A DNA stretch of 64,000 bases from DUQW01 sp050953805 (GTDB lineage: Bacteria; Bacillota_I; Bacilli_A; Acholeplasmatales; Acholeplasmataceae). The stretch spans positions 124,001-188,000 of the forward strand of contig JBMNNE010000002.1 in assembly GCA_050953805.1 (NCBI GenBank), in the 5' to 3' direction. Shown here one piece after another: positions 32,321-41,160 of this stretch (position 1 is its first letter; every line of letters starts with the position of its first letter). Under the pieces are notes generated by a model. It was not told where the DNA came from. It did not search any database and worked only from the letters and a program-made list of their open reading frames with translations. The translations under genes and the position numbers were made by a program.

Positions 32321-33240
32321 TTACCTTTTTTTAATTCAAAAAAGAAAATTCGTTTAATATCTTCTTTATCTAAAAATGGATAAAGGGCATTCATGTTAAC
32401 TTTTGGTAAACGACCAGCTAAGTACTCATCAACTAATTTAGATAAAACTTTTTTACTAACAAATGGAATAATCGATGATATCTCACTTTGGCTTAACGAG
32501 GACATTTTAGCGTTAAAGATTGCATCGCATTGTTCTTCTTTTAAAAATGGAAAAATCGTTGATAGTTTTAATCCTTTTAAGTCTTCATGATTATCAATAA
32601 TCATTTTGGCAATTTCATCTAATTCTTCATCATCTAAAAATGGTAATAATGATACTAATGTTTGAGTTCGACTATTTTTTTCATTACTAAAATCAAACGA
32701 AAATGTATCTTTTAATTTACCGAAAGCTTTATTAATTACTTCAGAAACATCTTCGATTGATTCAAAGCGTGGCGCTTTTTTATCATCGCGACGAAGATGT
32801 TCATCTTTAGAGTTAGAAATTTTTTGATATAAATTAATAATTTCATCATTTAAATCATCAACTTCTTCTTCTAAATCATCGAAATTAAAAAGTAAATTTT
32901 CCATCATCGTCAAAAATTTTTCTTGGTGACTAGTGCGATCTAATTTAAATTTTAATTTTTTCTCTTCAATTTCCGAGTAAATTCTTTTTAATTCCTCAAA
33001 ATCTTCTGAGACTAATTTAATGTCTTCGTGAATATCTTCAATGACTTCTTCAATTACTTCAACCACTTCATCAATCATTGTCGCTTTAGTTTTTTCAAAC
33101 AACTCAACAGCATCACCAAATTGAGCTTTAGCTAAATCTAAATCTTTCGTAATAATTTCAATTTTTAAAGTGATTTCGTTATCTTTATTTTGTTCACTTA
33201 ATCGTTTCGCTTTTCTACGGTTTACAAAGTTTTCATTCAT
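32317..33240 (-). CDS. Coiled-coil protein with four C-terminal LPFL-type repeats
   Basis: The 307-residue protein begins with a basic stretch, then ~100 residues of acidic coiled coil (about 35-145). Residues ~195-307 hold four repeats of about 27 residues, each with an (L/I)(L/F/I/Y)PF(L/V) core followed by an acidic helix: LLPFLDDEEL, IFPFLKEEQC, IIPFVSKKVL, LYPFLDKEDI. I do not recognise the family. The gene overlaps the end of the XRE regulator by 8 bases, and the regulator's C-terminus carries similar SPLERIYIL and TPSELKFLGG helices, so the two proteins probably act together. Confidence 0.75.
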   Translation of the reverse strand: MNENFVNRRKAKRLSEQNKDNEITLKIEIITKDLDLAKAQFGDAVELFEKTKATMIDEVVEVIEEVIEDIHEDIKLVSEDFEELKRIYSEIEEKKLKFKLDRTSHQEKFLTMMENLLFNFDDLEEEVDDLNDEIINLYQKISNSKDEHLRRDDKKAPRFESIEDVSEVINKAFGKLKDTFSFDFSNEKNSRTQTLVSLLPFLDDEELDEIAKMIIDNHEDLKGLKLSTIFPFLKEEQCDAIFNAKMSSLSQSEISSIIPFVSKKVLSKLVDEYLAGRLPKVNMNALYPFLDKEDIKRIFFFELKKGN

Positions 33241-33685
33241 TTTTGGTTCCTCCTAAAAATTTAAGTTCTGAGGGAGTTAATTTAACAATTAATTCTGGTA
33301 AGTTAGTTTTGATGGTTTCATCTTTTATCTTGGATAAAATATAAATTCTTTCTAGTGGTGATAATTGATAGAAGATATTGGGAATATCTACTTTTAATTC
33401 ACCACTAATAATCCGATTAATAATTAATTGCCGATCATGATTTTTAAAGATATTTTCAGGGTCAACTTCAAAACTTTCATTAAGGCATAAAATCTCATCG
33501 AAAGAAACATTAAAAATTCGTCCTAATTCAACGACTATTTCCACTGGTGGTACCGCTTGGCCTCGCTCCCACCGCGATAAAGCTTGACGCGTCACATAAA
33601 GCTTTTCCGCTAACTCTTCTTGAGTTAAATTTTGATTTAGTCTTAATGATGAAATTTTTCTTCCAACTTCATAAGCATCAATCAT
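33233..33685 (-). CDS. XRE-family transcriptional regulator
   Basis: The 150-residue protein has a Cro/CI-type HTH at about 6-62 (LRLNQNLTQEELAEKLYVTR, then QALSRWERG and FNVSFDEIL). The remaining ~85 residues are helical and resemble the repeats of its downstream partner. The ATG at 33685 follows GAGGAAG. A nested dyad at 33721-33758 just upstream is a likely autoregulatory operator. Confidence 0.9.
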   Translation of the reverse strand: MIDAYEVGRKISSLRLNQNLTQEELAEKLYVTRQALSRWERGQAVPPVEIVVELGRIFNVSFDEILCLNESFEVDPENIFKNHDRQLIINRIISGELKVDIPNIFYQLSPLERIYILSKIKDETIKTNLPELIVKLTPSELKFLGGTKNE

Positions 33686-33720
33686 TTTTCTTCCTCATCT
33701 ATATTGTAACACCGATATTT

Positions 33721-33758
33721 TATAATGTCACGCAACAATTTGTTGCATAATCATTATA
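33721..33758 (-). promoter_or_regulatory. Nested dyad operator upstream of the XRE gene
   Basis: Inner arms GCAACAA (33732-33738) and TTGTTGC (33740-33746) are perfect around a single T. Outer arms TATAATG (33721-33727) and CATTATA (33752-33758) are also perfect and almost concentric. It sits 36-73 bases before the start codon, in promoter position. Confidence 0.7.
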
Positions 33759-33792
33759 AACTAAAAGTTAAATTATTATTATTTTATAATAA

Positions 33793-33815
33793 AAAAGAGT
33801 TTTGAAAACTCTTTT
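33793..33815 (-). terminator. Terminator of the 158-residue membrane protein gene
   Basis: AAAAGAGTTT and AAACTCTTTT form a 10-bp stem with a 3-base loop, followed by a T-run, just past the stop codon. Confidence 0.85.
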
Positions 33816-33816
33816 A

Positions 33817-34293
33817 TTAAATAAGAAGTCCAATCAAATAAATAGTTATTGTAATAATCGTATTAATAATTACTGAAACTTGATAAAAAGTATTTAAAAA
33901 GTAATTGGTGTTAATTACTTTTTCTCTATCTTTAACTTTAGTAATAAATTTTGATTCTAAATAAACACTTTCCGAACTTACCGTTCTCGTTAAATCCGGA
34001 TTAATTTTTTTATAAAGTAAGATGGTAATAAAAATATTAAACGCTAATATTAAAAATATAAAATATTTAACCTCACTATTGAGAGCGGTTGAAATATAAA
34101 CAACACCTAAATTAAAAAAATAAGATAAAAAGTAGATCGTAAAATACAATGGTTCAAAACCATCTGTATCTGGATAATTTTTTTGGTTATAAGCATGAAC
34201 TTTCACACTAAAAAGTGACCACAATTTTAAAAATAATTGTCCCACGAAAATAAACATCATGTAAATTAAAAATGCTTGGGTGTATTTGCTCAT
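33817..34293 (-). CDS. Hypothetical four-TM membrane protein
   Basis: The 158-residue protein has hydrophobic segments near 6-28, 49-70, 74-93 and 133-157 and no recognised domain. It starts 35 bases after the zinc-ribbon membrane protein gene and shares its transcript. Nothing indicates its function. Confidence 0.65.
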   Translation of the reverse strand: MSKYTQAFLIYMMFIFVGQLFLKLWSLFSVKVHAYNQKNYPDTDGFEPLYFTIYFLSYFFNLGVVYISTALNSEVKYFIFLILAFNIFITILLYKKINPDLTRTVSSESVYLESKFITKVKDREKVINTNYFLNTFYQVSVIINTIITITIYLIGLLI

Positions 34294-34328
34294 AAATTTT
34301 TATCTTGGTCTATTTTTATTTACCTTTC

Positions 34329-35069
34329 CTATTCTTCCTCGTCGCCTTCTTCATCGTCTCTTCTTGGTTTGCGACGACGTAATACTGAAAACATCATCCC
34401 TCCACCGACAAAGAAAATAACAACCGCAACCGCAATTAAAATGTAATATGGTGAACTAGAATCGTTTGATTCAACCACTTGCATAACTCCAAAAATTAAT
34501 AAGGCTAGAGCCCCTAATGATAAAACTAGTCCAATGATAACTTTCCAAAAGTTTTTAAAAGCTCTAAGGCGCATTCTTCTTTTATATTCTTTCATTCCTT
34601 TTTGATATAGTTGTTTCATGTGTTGAAACTCTGGAGTTCGTTTAAATGAAGTTTGGGCTTTATGGTAAATTTGATCAACTTTTTGTTTCCAAGCGTCTTC
34701 ACACTGCAAATCAGTATTTAAGTTTGAAATGGCTAAAATGAAAAAATCATACATATCTTCAATTAAATTAGGAAGATAAAAGTTGTAAATTAATTGGTTT
34801 CTTTTTTTAACGGTATTAGCTCTTTCTAATCTTTCATCAAAATCTCTAACCACGGTCGTTCTTCTTAAATCATAACCGCAACTTTTACATCTAATTTCAG
34901 ATCCGCTTAATATCGATCCACAATTAGGACATAAGTCACTTCTTAACTCACCGGTTTTCTTTTTATTTTTTTCTGGTTCTTGATAGTTATGGTCAACCGG
35001 ACTACCACATTTTGAACAAAAGTTAGAACTCGCTTTGATTTTTTCACCACAATTACTACAATAAATCAT
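34329..35069 (-). CDS. Double zinc-ribbon membrane protein
   Basis: This ~247-residue protein begins with two zinc ribbons: CSNCGEKIKASSNFCSKCG at residues 4-22 and a second CPNCG...CKSCG at about 46-64. A ~100-residue helical region follows, then two TM helices (IGLVLSLGALALLIFGVMQV and ILIAVAVVIFFVGGGMMF) and a basic-acidic tail. The function is unknown; such proteins are common in low-GC Gram-positives. A frame from 35144 exists, but the ATG at 35069 has GAGGG and begins exactly at the first ribbon. Confidence 0.8.
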   Translation of the reverse strand: MIYCSNCGEKIKASSNFCSKCGSPVDHNYQEPEKNKKKTGELRSDLCPNCGSILSGSEIRCKSCGYDLRRTTVVRDFDERLERANTVKKRNQLIYNFYLPNLIEDMYDFFILAISNLNTDLQCEDAWKQKVDQIYHKAQTSFKRTPEFQHMKQLYQKGMKEYKRRMRLRAFKNFWKVIIGLVLSLGALALLIFGVMQVVESNDSSSPYYILIAVAVVIFFVGGGMMFSVLRRRKPRRDDEEGDEEE

Positions 35070-35164
35070 TTTTAAGCCCTCACATAACATTTTATATGTT
35101 TCATTTATATAAATAATCTTATCACACAATCTTAATATCTTCAATTAAGATTGTGATAATTAAT

Positions 35165-35191
35165 TAAAAAATGGGGGCCTAAGCTCCCATT
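35165..35191 (-). terminator. Terminator after tRNA-Ser
   Basis: AATGGGAGC pairs with GCCCCCATT (one mismatch) and is followed by a T-run on the minus strand. Confidence 0.8.
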
Positions 35192-35208
35192 CGTTATTTT
35201 AAAAATAA

Positions 35209-35299
35209 TGGCGGAGGAAGAGGGATTTGAACCCTCGCACCGGTCTCCCAGTCTAACGCGTTAGCAGTGCGTCCTCTTCGGCCTCTTGAGTATTCCTCC
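35209..35299 (-). tRNA. tRNA-Ser (anticodon GCT)
   Basis: A 91-base minus-strand tRNA with the long variable arm of tRNA-Ser, acceptor GGAGGAA/TTCCTCC, anticodon loop CTGCTAA (GCT, reading AGC/AGU), T-arm GGGTTCAAATCCC and encoded CCA. A GGCGCA/TGCGCC stem-loop lies just upstream of the 5' end, within the precursor. Confidence 0.95.
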
Positions 35300-35327
35300 G
35301 TCTTGGCGCAACTAGGTGCGCCTTTAT

Positions 35328-35356
35328 AATATAACTTATTTTATTAGTTTTGTCAA
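35328..35356 (-). promoter_or_regulatory. tRNA-Ser promoter
   Basis: TTGACA (35356-35351) and TATATT (35333-35328) are exactly 17 bases apart. The -35 box overlaps the tex stop codon, so the tRNA has its own promoter despite the close spacing. Confidence 0.85.
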
Positions 35357-37500
35357 TTTTTAATCATTGTCAGTGCGACTTTACCGCGATCTTTATCGAC
35401 GCTTAAGACATACACCTTAACAATATCACCAACGGAGACCACGTCTGACGGGTGCTTCACATATGATTTTCTCATCTTAGAAATATGTAACAATCCATCT
35501 TCATGAAGACCAACATCAATAAAGGCGCCAAAGTCAACGACATTTCTGACCGTTCCTTGAAGTTCCATTCCTTCATGTAAATCATCAAGCGATAGCACTC
35601 CTGATTTTAAAATTGGTTGTGGGAATTCATCACGTGGGTCACGAAGCGGAGCGACAAATGAATCCATAATATCATCAAGAGTATAGCGGTCAACATTTAA
35701 TTCTTTCGCTAAAGCATTACGGTCAACATTATAAAATAGTAGTTCAATTTCTGGTTTACCAAACATATCACCAGTAATATTAAATTTCTTCATAATTTCT
35801 TTTGCTACTAAATAACTTTCCGGGTGAATTGATGTCATATCTAATGCTTCTTGACCATCTCTGATTCTTAAAAATCCGACAGCTTGTTCATATGATTTTT
35901 CGCCTAGATAAGGGACATCTAGGAGTTCTTCACGAGAATTATATCTACCTAATTTATTTCTTCTTTCAACGATACTATCAGCAGTACGCTTAGTTAATCC
36001 GGAAACATAAATTAATAACGCTTTTGAGGCTGTATTAACATCAACTCCAACCGAGTTTACTGCCTGGGTGACAACGAAGTTTAACTGATCGTTTAACTTC
36101 TTTGGAGTTACATCGTGTTGGTATTGACCAACACCGATTGATTTTGGATCTATTTTAACTAATTCAGATAATGGATCTTGAAGTCGTCTGGCAATTGATG
36201 CCGCTGAGCGTTGTTCCACTTCTAAGTCCGGAAACTCTTCTCTAGCTAGTTCACTAGCTGAATAAACTGAAGCTCCAGCTTCATTAACGATAACATATTG
36301 AACTTTTAAATTAGTTTCTTTAATTAAGTCGGCAATAAACTCTTCGGTTTCTCTTGAAGCTGTACCATTACCAATGGCAATTAGTTCAACTTTATGACGA
36401 TTGACAATCGTAAAGACTTTTCTGGCTGCCTCTAATCTTCTTGATTCTCCAAAAATATGAGGATAAATAGTATCAACTTCTAAAACCTTTCCTAGTTTAT
36501 TAACTACCGCTAACTTACAACCGGTACGAAATGCGGGGTCCACTCCTAAAATTACCCTCCCTTTAAGCGGTGGTTGTAGTAATAAATTGTGTAAGTTAAG
36601 GGCGAAAATATCAATCGCTTGATCTTCGGCTACCTCAGTTAATTCGGAACGAATTTCACGCTCTAAACTAGGAAAAATTAATCGTTTTAACGAGTCATCA
36701 ATCGCTTCCTTAATATAAGGAGTAGCGGTTGATAATTCGTCTTTAATCACTTGTTTATTTAAATATTCAATCATCATCTGGCGCTCAAGATCAATTTTAA
36801 CATTAATAACTTTTTCTTTTTCAGCGCGATTAATCGCTAATGTGCGGTGTGGTTTAATTTTAGAGACCGGTTCTTGATATTCATAATAAATTTCATAAAC
36901 CATTCTTTCATCTTCGGCGCCTCTTCTTTTAGTTGAAACGATATCACCATAATCCCTTAACATATCACGTAAGACTTTACGATATTCGGCTTCATCACTA
37001 ACTCGTTCAGCAATAATAAACTTGGCACCTTCGATCGCTTCTTCCGTTGTTGGTACTTCTTCAGTAAGATATTTTTTAGCTTCTTCAATAACATCGGTTT
37101 TAGGAAACTTTAACATCCAATCAGCTAATGGTTCTAAACCTTTAGCAATCGCTTCAGTCGCTTTCGTTTTCTTCTTTTCTTTATATGGGCGGTATAAGTC
37201 TTCAACATCGACTAACTTTTCCGCTTTTAAAATCGCTTCTTTTAACTCCGGAGTTAACATACCACGTTCATCAATTAATCTAATAACATCTTCTTTACGA
37301 TTAAATAAGTTATTAGCGTATTCCCATTCTTTATGAATCGCATTAATTTGTTCCTCATCTAATCCACCAGTTGCCTCTTTACGATATCTCGCAATAAAGG
37401 GAATTGTATTGCCTTCATCTAATAAAGTTAAAACGCTGTTGATTTGTTTTAAGCTAATATTTAATGATTCGCTAACTTCTCTTAATACTTGTTCATTCAT
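35353..37500 (-). CDS. tex: Tex-family RNA-binding transcription accessory protein
   Basis: The 715-residue protein has the full Tex build: an N-terminal helical region with TIPFIARYRKEATGGLDEEQ, a YqgF-like nuclease fold (GRVILGVDPAFRTGCKLAVV), helix-hairpin-helix motifs near 480-545, and a C-terminal S1 RNA-binding domain (GTVRNVVDFGAFIDVG). Tex binds nucleic acid and affects transcription and, in some species, toxin expression or stress tolerance. Length and domain order are normal. The ATG at 37500 has GGAAAGG upstream. Confidence 0.95.
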   Translation of the reverse strand: MNEQVLREVSESLNISLKQINSVLTLLDEGNTIPFIARYRKEATGGLDEEQINAIHKEWEYANNLFNRKEDVIRLIDERGMLTPELKEAILKAEKLVDVEDLYRPYKEKKKTKATEAIAKGLEPLADWMLKFPKTDVIEEAKKYLTEEVPTTEEAIEGAKFIIAERVSDEAEYRKVLRDMLRDYGDIVSTKRRGAEDERMVYEIYYEYQEPVSKIKPHRTLAINRAEKEKVINVKIDLERQMMIEYLNKQVIKDELSTATPYIKEAIDDSLKRLIFPSLEREIRSELTEVAEDQAIDIFALNLHNLLLQPPLKGRVILGVDPAFRTGCKLAVVNKLGKVLEVDTIYPHIFGESRRLEAARKVFTIVNRHKVELIAIGNGTASRETEEFIADLIKETNLKVQYVIVNEAGASVYSASELAREEFPDLEVEQRSAASIARRLQDPLSELVKIDPKSIGVGQYQHDVTPKKLNDQLNFVVTQAVNSVGVDVNTASKALLIYVSGLTKRTADSIVERRNKLGRYNSREELLDVPYLGEKSYEQAVGFLRIRDGQEALDMTSIHPESYLVAKEIMKKFNITGDMFGKPEIELLFYNVDRNALAKELNVDRYTLDDIMDSFVAPLRDPRDEFPQPILKSGVLSLDDLHEGMELQGTVRNVVDFGAFIDVGLHEDGLLHISKMRKSYVKHPSDVVSVGDIVKVYVLSVDKDRGKVALTMIKN

Positions 37501-37585
37501 CTAATCAATACCTTTCCATTACATATAAACTTCTAAATTATTATACCATTTCAATGGTATAATTTCAATAAATCTAGGCAAAGTA

Positions 37586-37605
37586 AAAGCCGGATAACCG
37601 GCTTT
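37586..37605 (-). terminator. Terminator of the whiA-containing operon or its last gene
   Basis: A perfect AAAGCCGG/CCGGCTTT stem with loop ATAA (minus strand TTAT), followed by TTTTACTTT on the minus strand, 5 bases past the 203-residue gene. Confidence 0.9.
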
Positions 37606-37609
37606 ACAA

Positions 37610-38206
37610 TTACTTTTTAATTTCGTTTAAAACTCGATCCATCTCACCAATAAAAGTAAATTCACTTTGCGATTCAGTAATTACAATAACAAATGGTAAT
37701 AGTTTTGGATCTGAATACGGCAAGACTTCATGGGTTAAGACGGCACTTCCTTCTTCAAGGATTTGTGGGTTCAATGATAGATTAAAAAATACCACTCCAA
37801 CATTATCACTCTTTAAAGCTTTAGCGGCTTCGACAAACTTCTCATCTTTTAAATCTTCAGTTCGATAAAAAATAATATAAGATTTAGTTTTAATTAATTC
37901 ACGATAAGCTTCACGTGAGTGTTCTTCTTCATTTAGTGCCGCTAATTGATGATCAACTACCACATTAACTACTTGATCATAACTTAAATGTGGTAAATCT
38001 TGAAATGGACTATCCTTTGGTTTTTTATTAGCGATACTAACTACAATTAATGAAATAACTAAAGCTAAAACTAAGGCTCCTAATAACGCAAGTCCTGTTA
38101 CCGTTAATATTTTGGCTGCTTTTGAATCTTCTGGTTCTCCTCGTCTTACTCCTGATTTAGAAGGTGCAACTGGTTTTTTAGTTTCTTTTTTTGATTTTTT
38201 TGACAT
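37610..38206 (-). CDS. Single-TM protein with possible thioredoxin-like extracytoplasmic domain
   Basis: The ~198-residue product has a Lys-rich N-terminus, one TM helix (about 35-62) and a ~135-residue outer domain. The strand-helix order around SYIIFYRTED, VGVVFFNLSL and LPFVIVITE hints at a thioredoxin-like fold without a CxxC pair; this is weak inference. The start is uncertain: ATG at 38206 has GGAAG eight bases ahead, ATG at 38221 has no site. Confidence 0.6.
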   Translation of the reverse strand: MSKKSKKETKKPVAPSKSGVRRGEPEDSKAAKILTVTGLALLGALVLALVISLIVVSIANKKPKDSPFQDLPHLSYDQVVNVVVDHQLAALNEEEHSREAYRELIKTKSYIIFYRTEDLKDEKFVEAAKALKSDNVGVVFFNLSLNPQILEEGSAVLTHEVLPYSDPKLLPFVIVITESQSEFTFIGEMDRVLNEIKK

Positions 38207-38268
38207 ATTATCAACTTCCATTCTGTCTTATTATACTATTTTTAAATATTTAATACAATTTATGTCGT

Positions 38269-38664
38269 TTAATTGTTTTTAATATATTTTATTTTTTTAA
38301 TTGCTGATAAAATTGAACGATATAATGGAATAACCAACAAGACAATCCATGTTGGGTGCCATACTCCTAAAACTTCGCCTAAAATAATATAGACGATTAT
38401 AGCTAAAAATTCAATTGAAAATAACTGTGGTTTCTTTCTTAAAATAGCTTCAATTAATGAATAAAATAATGGAACTGTAAAAAAGATAATCCAATAAGGA
38501 TGCCAATCAACTAAGACTCCTAATATCATGTATATGACAATTACTAAAATTGTATAAAATGATAAAAATACTCCTAGATAAGCTTTAACTTTTTTATCAT
38601 CCTTTTCTTTTTTTTCTAAATTCTCAAAAAATTCAGCATTAATATTTTCATCTTCATAAATCAT
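38269..38664 (-). CDS. Membrane protein with duplicated WHPxWI motif
   Basis: The 131-residue protein has four hydrophobic helices arranged as a duplicated pair: WHPYWIIFFTVPLFYSLIEA and WHPTWIVLLVIPLYRSILSA. Similar 2x2 TM units form the C-terminal part of some HTH regulators, but no HTH is present here. The ATG overlaps the whiA stop codon (ATGA), so it is translated with whiA. Role unknown. Confidence 0.7.
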   Translation of the reverse strand: MIYEDENINAEFFENLEKKEKDDKKVKAYLGVFLSFYTILVIVIYMILGVLVDWHPYWIIFFTVPLFYSLIEAILRKKPQLFSIEFLAIIVYIILGEVLGVWHPTWIVLLVIPLYRSILSAIKKIKYIKNN

Positions 38665-39596
38665 ATTTTCCCTCTTTCTTCGTCTTCTAAACGAATTTCT
38701 CTAATTTTAATAAATCGATGATTTAATCCTGATCTTGAAATTTTCCGATTATATTTTTCAAAATAAGCATCTTGAAGTTCAGATAAACTCAAGGTGGGAT
38801 TTTCTAATCTTAATAACGCTACTTCTTTCAATTTTGGATTTAGGACATTTAATGTTAAATGTCTTTTAATATAATTAATATCATCAACTTGTCTTGATGA
38901 TGAAGCGATAACTTTTTGTTCATTAGCCACTTCCATATTAATAATTCGGTTAATTGAATTATTAAAATCTCTTTGAATTCTAACATCTTCAAATTTAAAT
39001 AATGAATTTTGTGCTTTCGTTAAAATTAAAAAGTTAGAAATTTGTTCTGAATCTTTTAAATACGCAATGAATCCGTTTCTTCTTTTAATAATTTTGGCAT
39101 TTAAATTAAAATAGTTCATTATTGATTGAATTAAAACGATATCATCAGTCTTTTTAGCAAATATCTCTAAATGATAATTTGAAGTGCTTGGATCATTAAC
39201 TGATCCTCCGATTAAAAATGCAGCTCTAAGATAAGCTTGTTTAGTTTCAGGGGTGCTTAATAACAATTCCCGATTATCTTCTTTTTGGCCAAGTCCATGT
39301 TCACTAATAATTTCATCGATTGGTGATAAAATTTTAAGATTAATAGATTTCCGATATTGTAAAACTTTTTCATCTTTAATATTAAGTTTAACACTTGATG
39401 GATATAGTGAACGAAGTAATTTTAAAAATCTAATCGCGACTGTCGCATTTTTAGATTTATAAGTTATAACTGGTTTTGAGTTTTGCTCATCAATTTCACA
39501 GCTCAAGTGAAAAAACGCTGAAATTTCAGCTAACATTTCACTTTGATTAACTGGAATTGTCGTCATTTCTTTTTTTACTGATTTAGCAAAACTCAA
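38661..39596 (-). CDS. whiA: DNA-binding protein WhiA
   Basis: The 311-residue protein fits WhiA: SFAKSVKKEM at the start, a degenerate LAGLIDADG-type domain (AYLRAAFLIGGSVNDPSTSNYHLEI), and a C-terminal HTH (LNPKLKEVALLRLENPTLSL and RSGLNHRF). WhiA takes part in cell division and chromosome segregation in Gram-positives. It lies directly after trxB. In many Firmicutes rapZ and yvcK come between the two, but they are absent here. Confidence 0.95.
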   Translation of the reverse strand: MSFAKSVKKEMTTIPVNQSEMLAEISAFFHLSCEIDEQNSKPVITYKSKNATVAIRFLKLLRSLYPSSVKLNIKDEKVLQYRKSINLKILSPIDEIISEHGLGQKEDNRELLLSTPETKQAYLRAAFLIGGSVNDPSTSNYHLEIFAKKTDDIVLIQSIMNYFNLNAKIIKRRNGFIAYLKDSEQISNFLILTKAQNSLFKFEDVRIQRDFNNSINRIINMEVANEQKVIASSSRQVDDINYIKRHLTLNVLNPKLKEVALLRLENPTLSLSELQDAYFEKYNRKISRSGLNHRFIKIREIRLEDEERGKI

Positions 39597-39599
39597 ATT

Positions 39600-40511
39600 T
39601 TACTTCCAACTTTCTAAATATTTTAAAATTGATTGAACAGCAACGGCACCGTCACTAGTTGCTGTAACAATTTGGCGAATACTTTTAGAAATTACATCTC
39701 CAGCAGCAAAAATGCCTTGTTCCTTAGTTTCTAAACGTTCATTAACGGTGATGTATCCCCAATTATCAAATAAATCAAAATTTTTCACAATTGATGTTGA
39801 CGGTTTTAAACCGATGTATTCAAAAACACCATCAGTTTTAATAATTGATTCTTTACCTTCATTATCAACGACTTTAACACCTTCTAAAACTTCGTCTCCA
39901 ATAAATTCAACAACTTGTGAGTTGAAGTGAACTTTAACGTTTTTGCAATTTAATAATCTTTCAGCAGTTTGTGAATCTGCCGTTAAATGACTTAAGTTTT
40001 GAATCACTTCAACTTCACTAGCTACTCCAGTCATATGAAGTGCTTCATCAACTGCACTATTGCCACCACCAACAAAGACCACTTTTTTATCCTTATAAAA
40101 AGCTCCATCACAAATAGCACACCAGCTAATACCTCTACCAGTAAACTTGTCTTCGTTAGGTACACCTAAAGTTCTGGGTACCGCTCCAGTCGTAATTAAA
40201 ATACTTTTAGTTTCTAATTCGGTTCCATCTTCTAATACAACAACTTTAACTTTACCTTTGGCTTTAACCTCAACTACTTCTTGAAATTCAAAAGGAACAC
40301 CTAATGAATCAGCGTGATTATACATCGCCATTGATAGTTCTGGTCCAGTCATCTTTCCAACTCCTGGATAATTTTCGATATCACCAGTCGTTACCATTTG
40401 ACCTCCTGGTGCACTTTTTTCAATAATTAATAAATTTAAATTAGCGCGTTTAGCATAAATACCGGCAGTCATGCCTGCGGCACCGGCGCCAATAATAATT
40501 AAATCATACAT
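39600..40511 (-). CDS. trxB: Thioredoxin-disulfide reductase
   Basis: The 303-residue flavoprotein has the FAD site GAGAAGMTAG (8-17), the redox pair C131-A-I-C134 (WCAICDGAF), the NADPH site VGGGNSAVDEA (~147-157) and the final FAD motif GIFAAGDV. It passes NADPH electrons to thioredoxin-like proteins and could keep the redoxin tail of the NrdD in this window reduced; that link is inference. It overlaps the HAD gene by 8 bases. Confidence 0.95.
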   Translation of the reverse strand: MYDLIIIGAGAAGMTAGIYAKRANLNLLIIEKSAPGGQMVTTGDIENYPGVGKMTGPELSMAMYNHADSLGVPFEFQEVVEVKAKGKVKVVVLEDGTELETKSILITTGAVPRTLGVPNEDKFTGRGISWCAICDGAFYKDKKVVFVGGGNSAVDEALHMTGVASEVEVIQNLSHLTADSQTAERLLNCKNVKVHFNSQVVEFIGDEVLEGVKVVDNEGKESIIKTDGVFEYIGLKPSTSIVKNFDLFDNWGYITVNERLETKEQGIFAAGDVISKSIRQIVTATSDGAVAVQSILKYLESWK

Positions 40512-41160
40512 AATTTTCCTCCTTTACTATTTCTAATATTTCTAACAAATCCTTGATTATGTAATCAGGATTATGCATTTTAATTTTATCAATAAAATAA
40601 CTAAATTCAACTGCAACGCTTTTCATGTTGCAAGCTTTAGCTGCAAAGACATCATTAACATGATCTCCTACATAAACTAATTCTTCCGGTTTTAAATTTA
40701 ACAACTCACTAGCTTTAAGTAGTGATTCTGGATTGGGTTTATGATTAGTAACATTATCAAAACCAACGACAACGTCAACATATTTTAAAAGCTTATTATT
40801 TTTTAAACCTCGTCTTGCCATTAAATTACGCTTTGAGGTAACTACTCCAATTTTATAGCCTTGTTGTTGTAATTCTTTTAAAGTTTCTTTGGCGTTAGGA
40901 AACGCTAAAATTAAATTTTCATCATGTTCGCGGTGACTACATTTAATATATACTTCAACTGCTTGATCAACAATTTGTAAATCATCGGTATATTTGGTAA
41001 ATGTATTAACTAATGTCGGTCCAAAAAATGATATTCGATCGGCTTCTGTTAAAGTAACATGCGGAAAAACAATTTCAAAAGCTTCATCAAAGCATCTAAA
41101 AATTGAAGGGGCACTATCAATTAAAGTTCCGTCTAAATCAAATAATACTCCTTTAATCAT
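40504..41160 (-). CDS. HAD-family hydrolase (PpaX/Gph-like)
   Basis: The ~218-residue protein starts MIKGVLFDLDGTLIDS (HAD motif I, DxDGT). Motif II is VTSKRN, motif III includes KPNPESLLKA, and motif IV is YVGDHVNDVFAAKA. In the hprK-lgt block this position is usually taken by PpaX, which hydrolyses pyrophosphate made by HprK's phosphorylase activity, or a phosphoglycolate phosphatase. The ATG at 41160 overlaps the lgt stop; starts at 41169 or 41208 are possible but lack better sites. Confidence 0.85.
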   Translation of the reverse strand: MIKGVLFDLDGTLIDSAPSIFRCFDEAFEIVFPHVTLTEADRISFFGPTLVNTFTKYTDDLQIVDQAVEVYIKCSHREHDENLILAFPNAKETLKELQQQGYKIGVVTSKRNLMARRGLKNNKLLKYVDVVVGFDNVTNHKPNPESLLKASELLNLKPEELVYVGDHVNDVFAAKACNMKSVAVEFSYFIDKIKMHNPDYIIKDLLEILEIVKEENYV

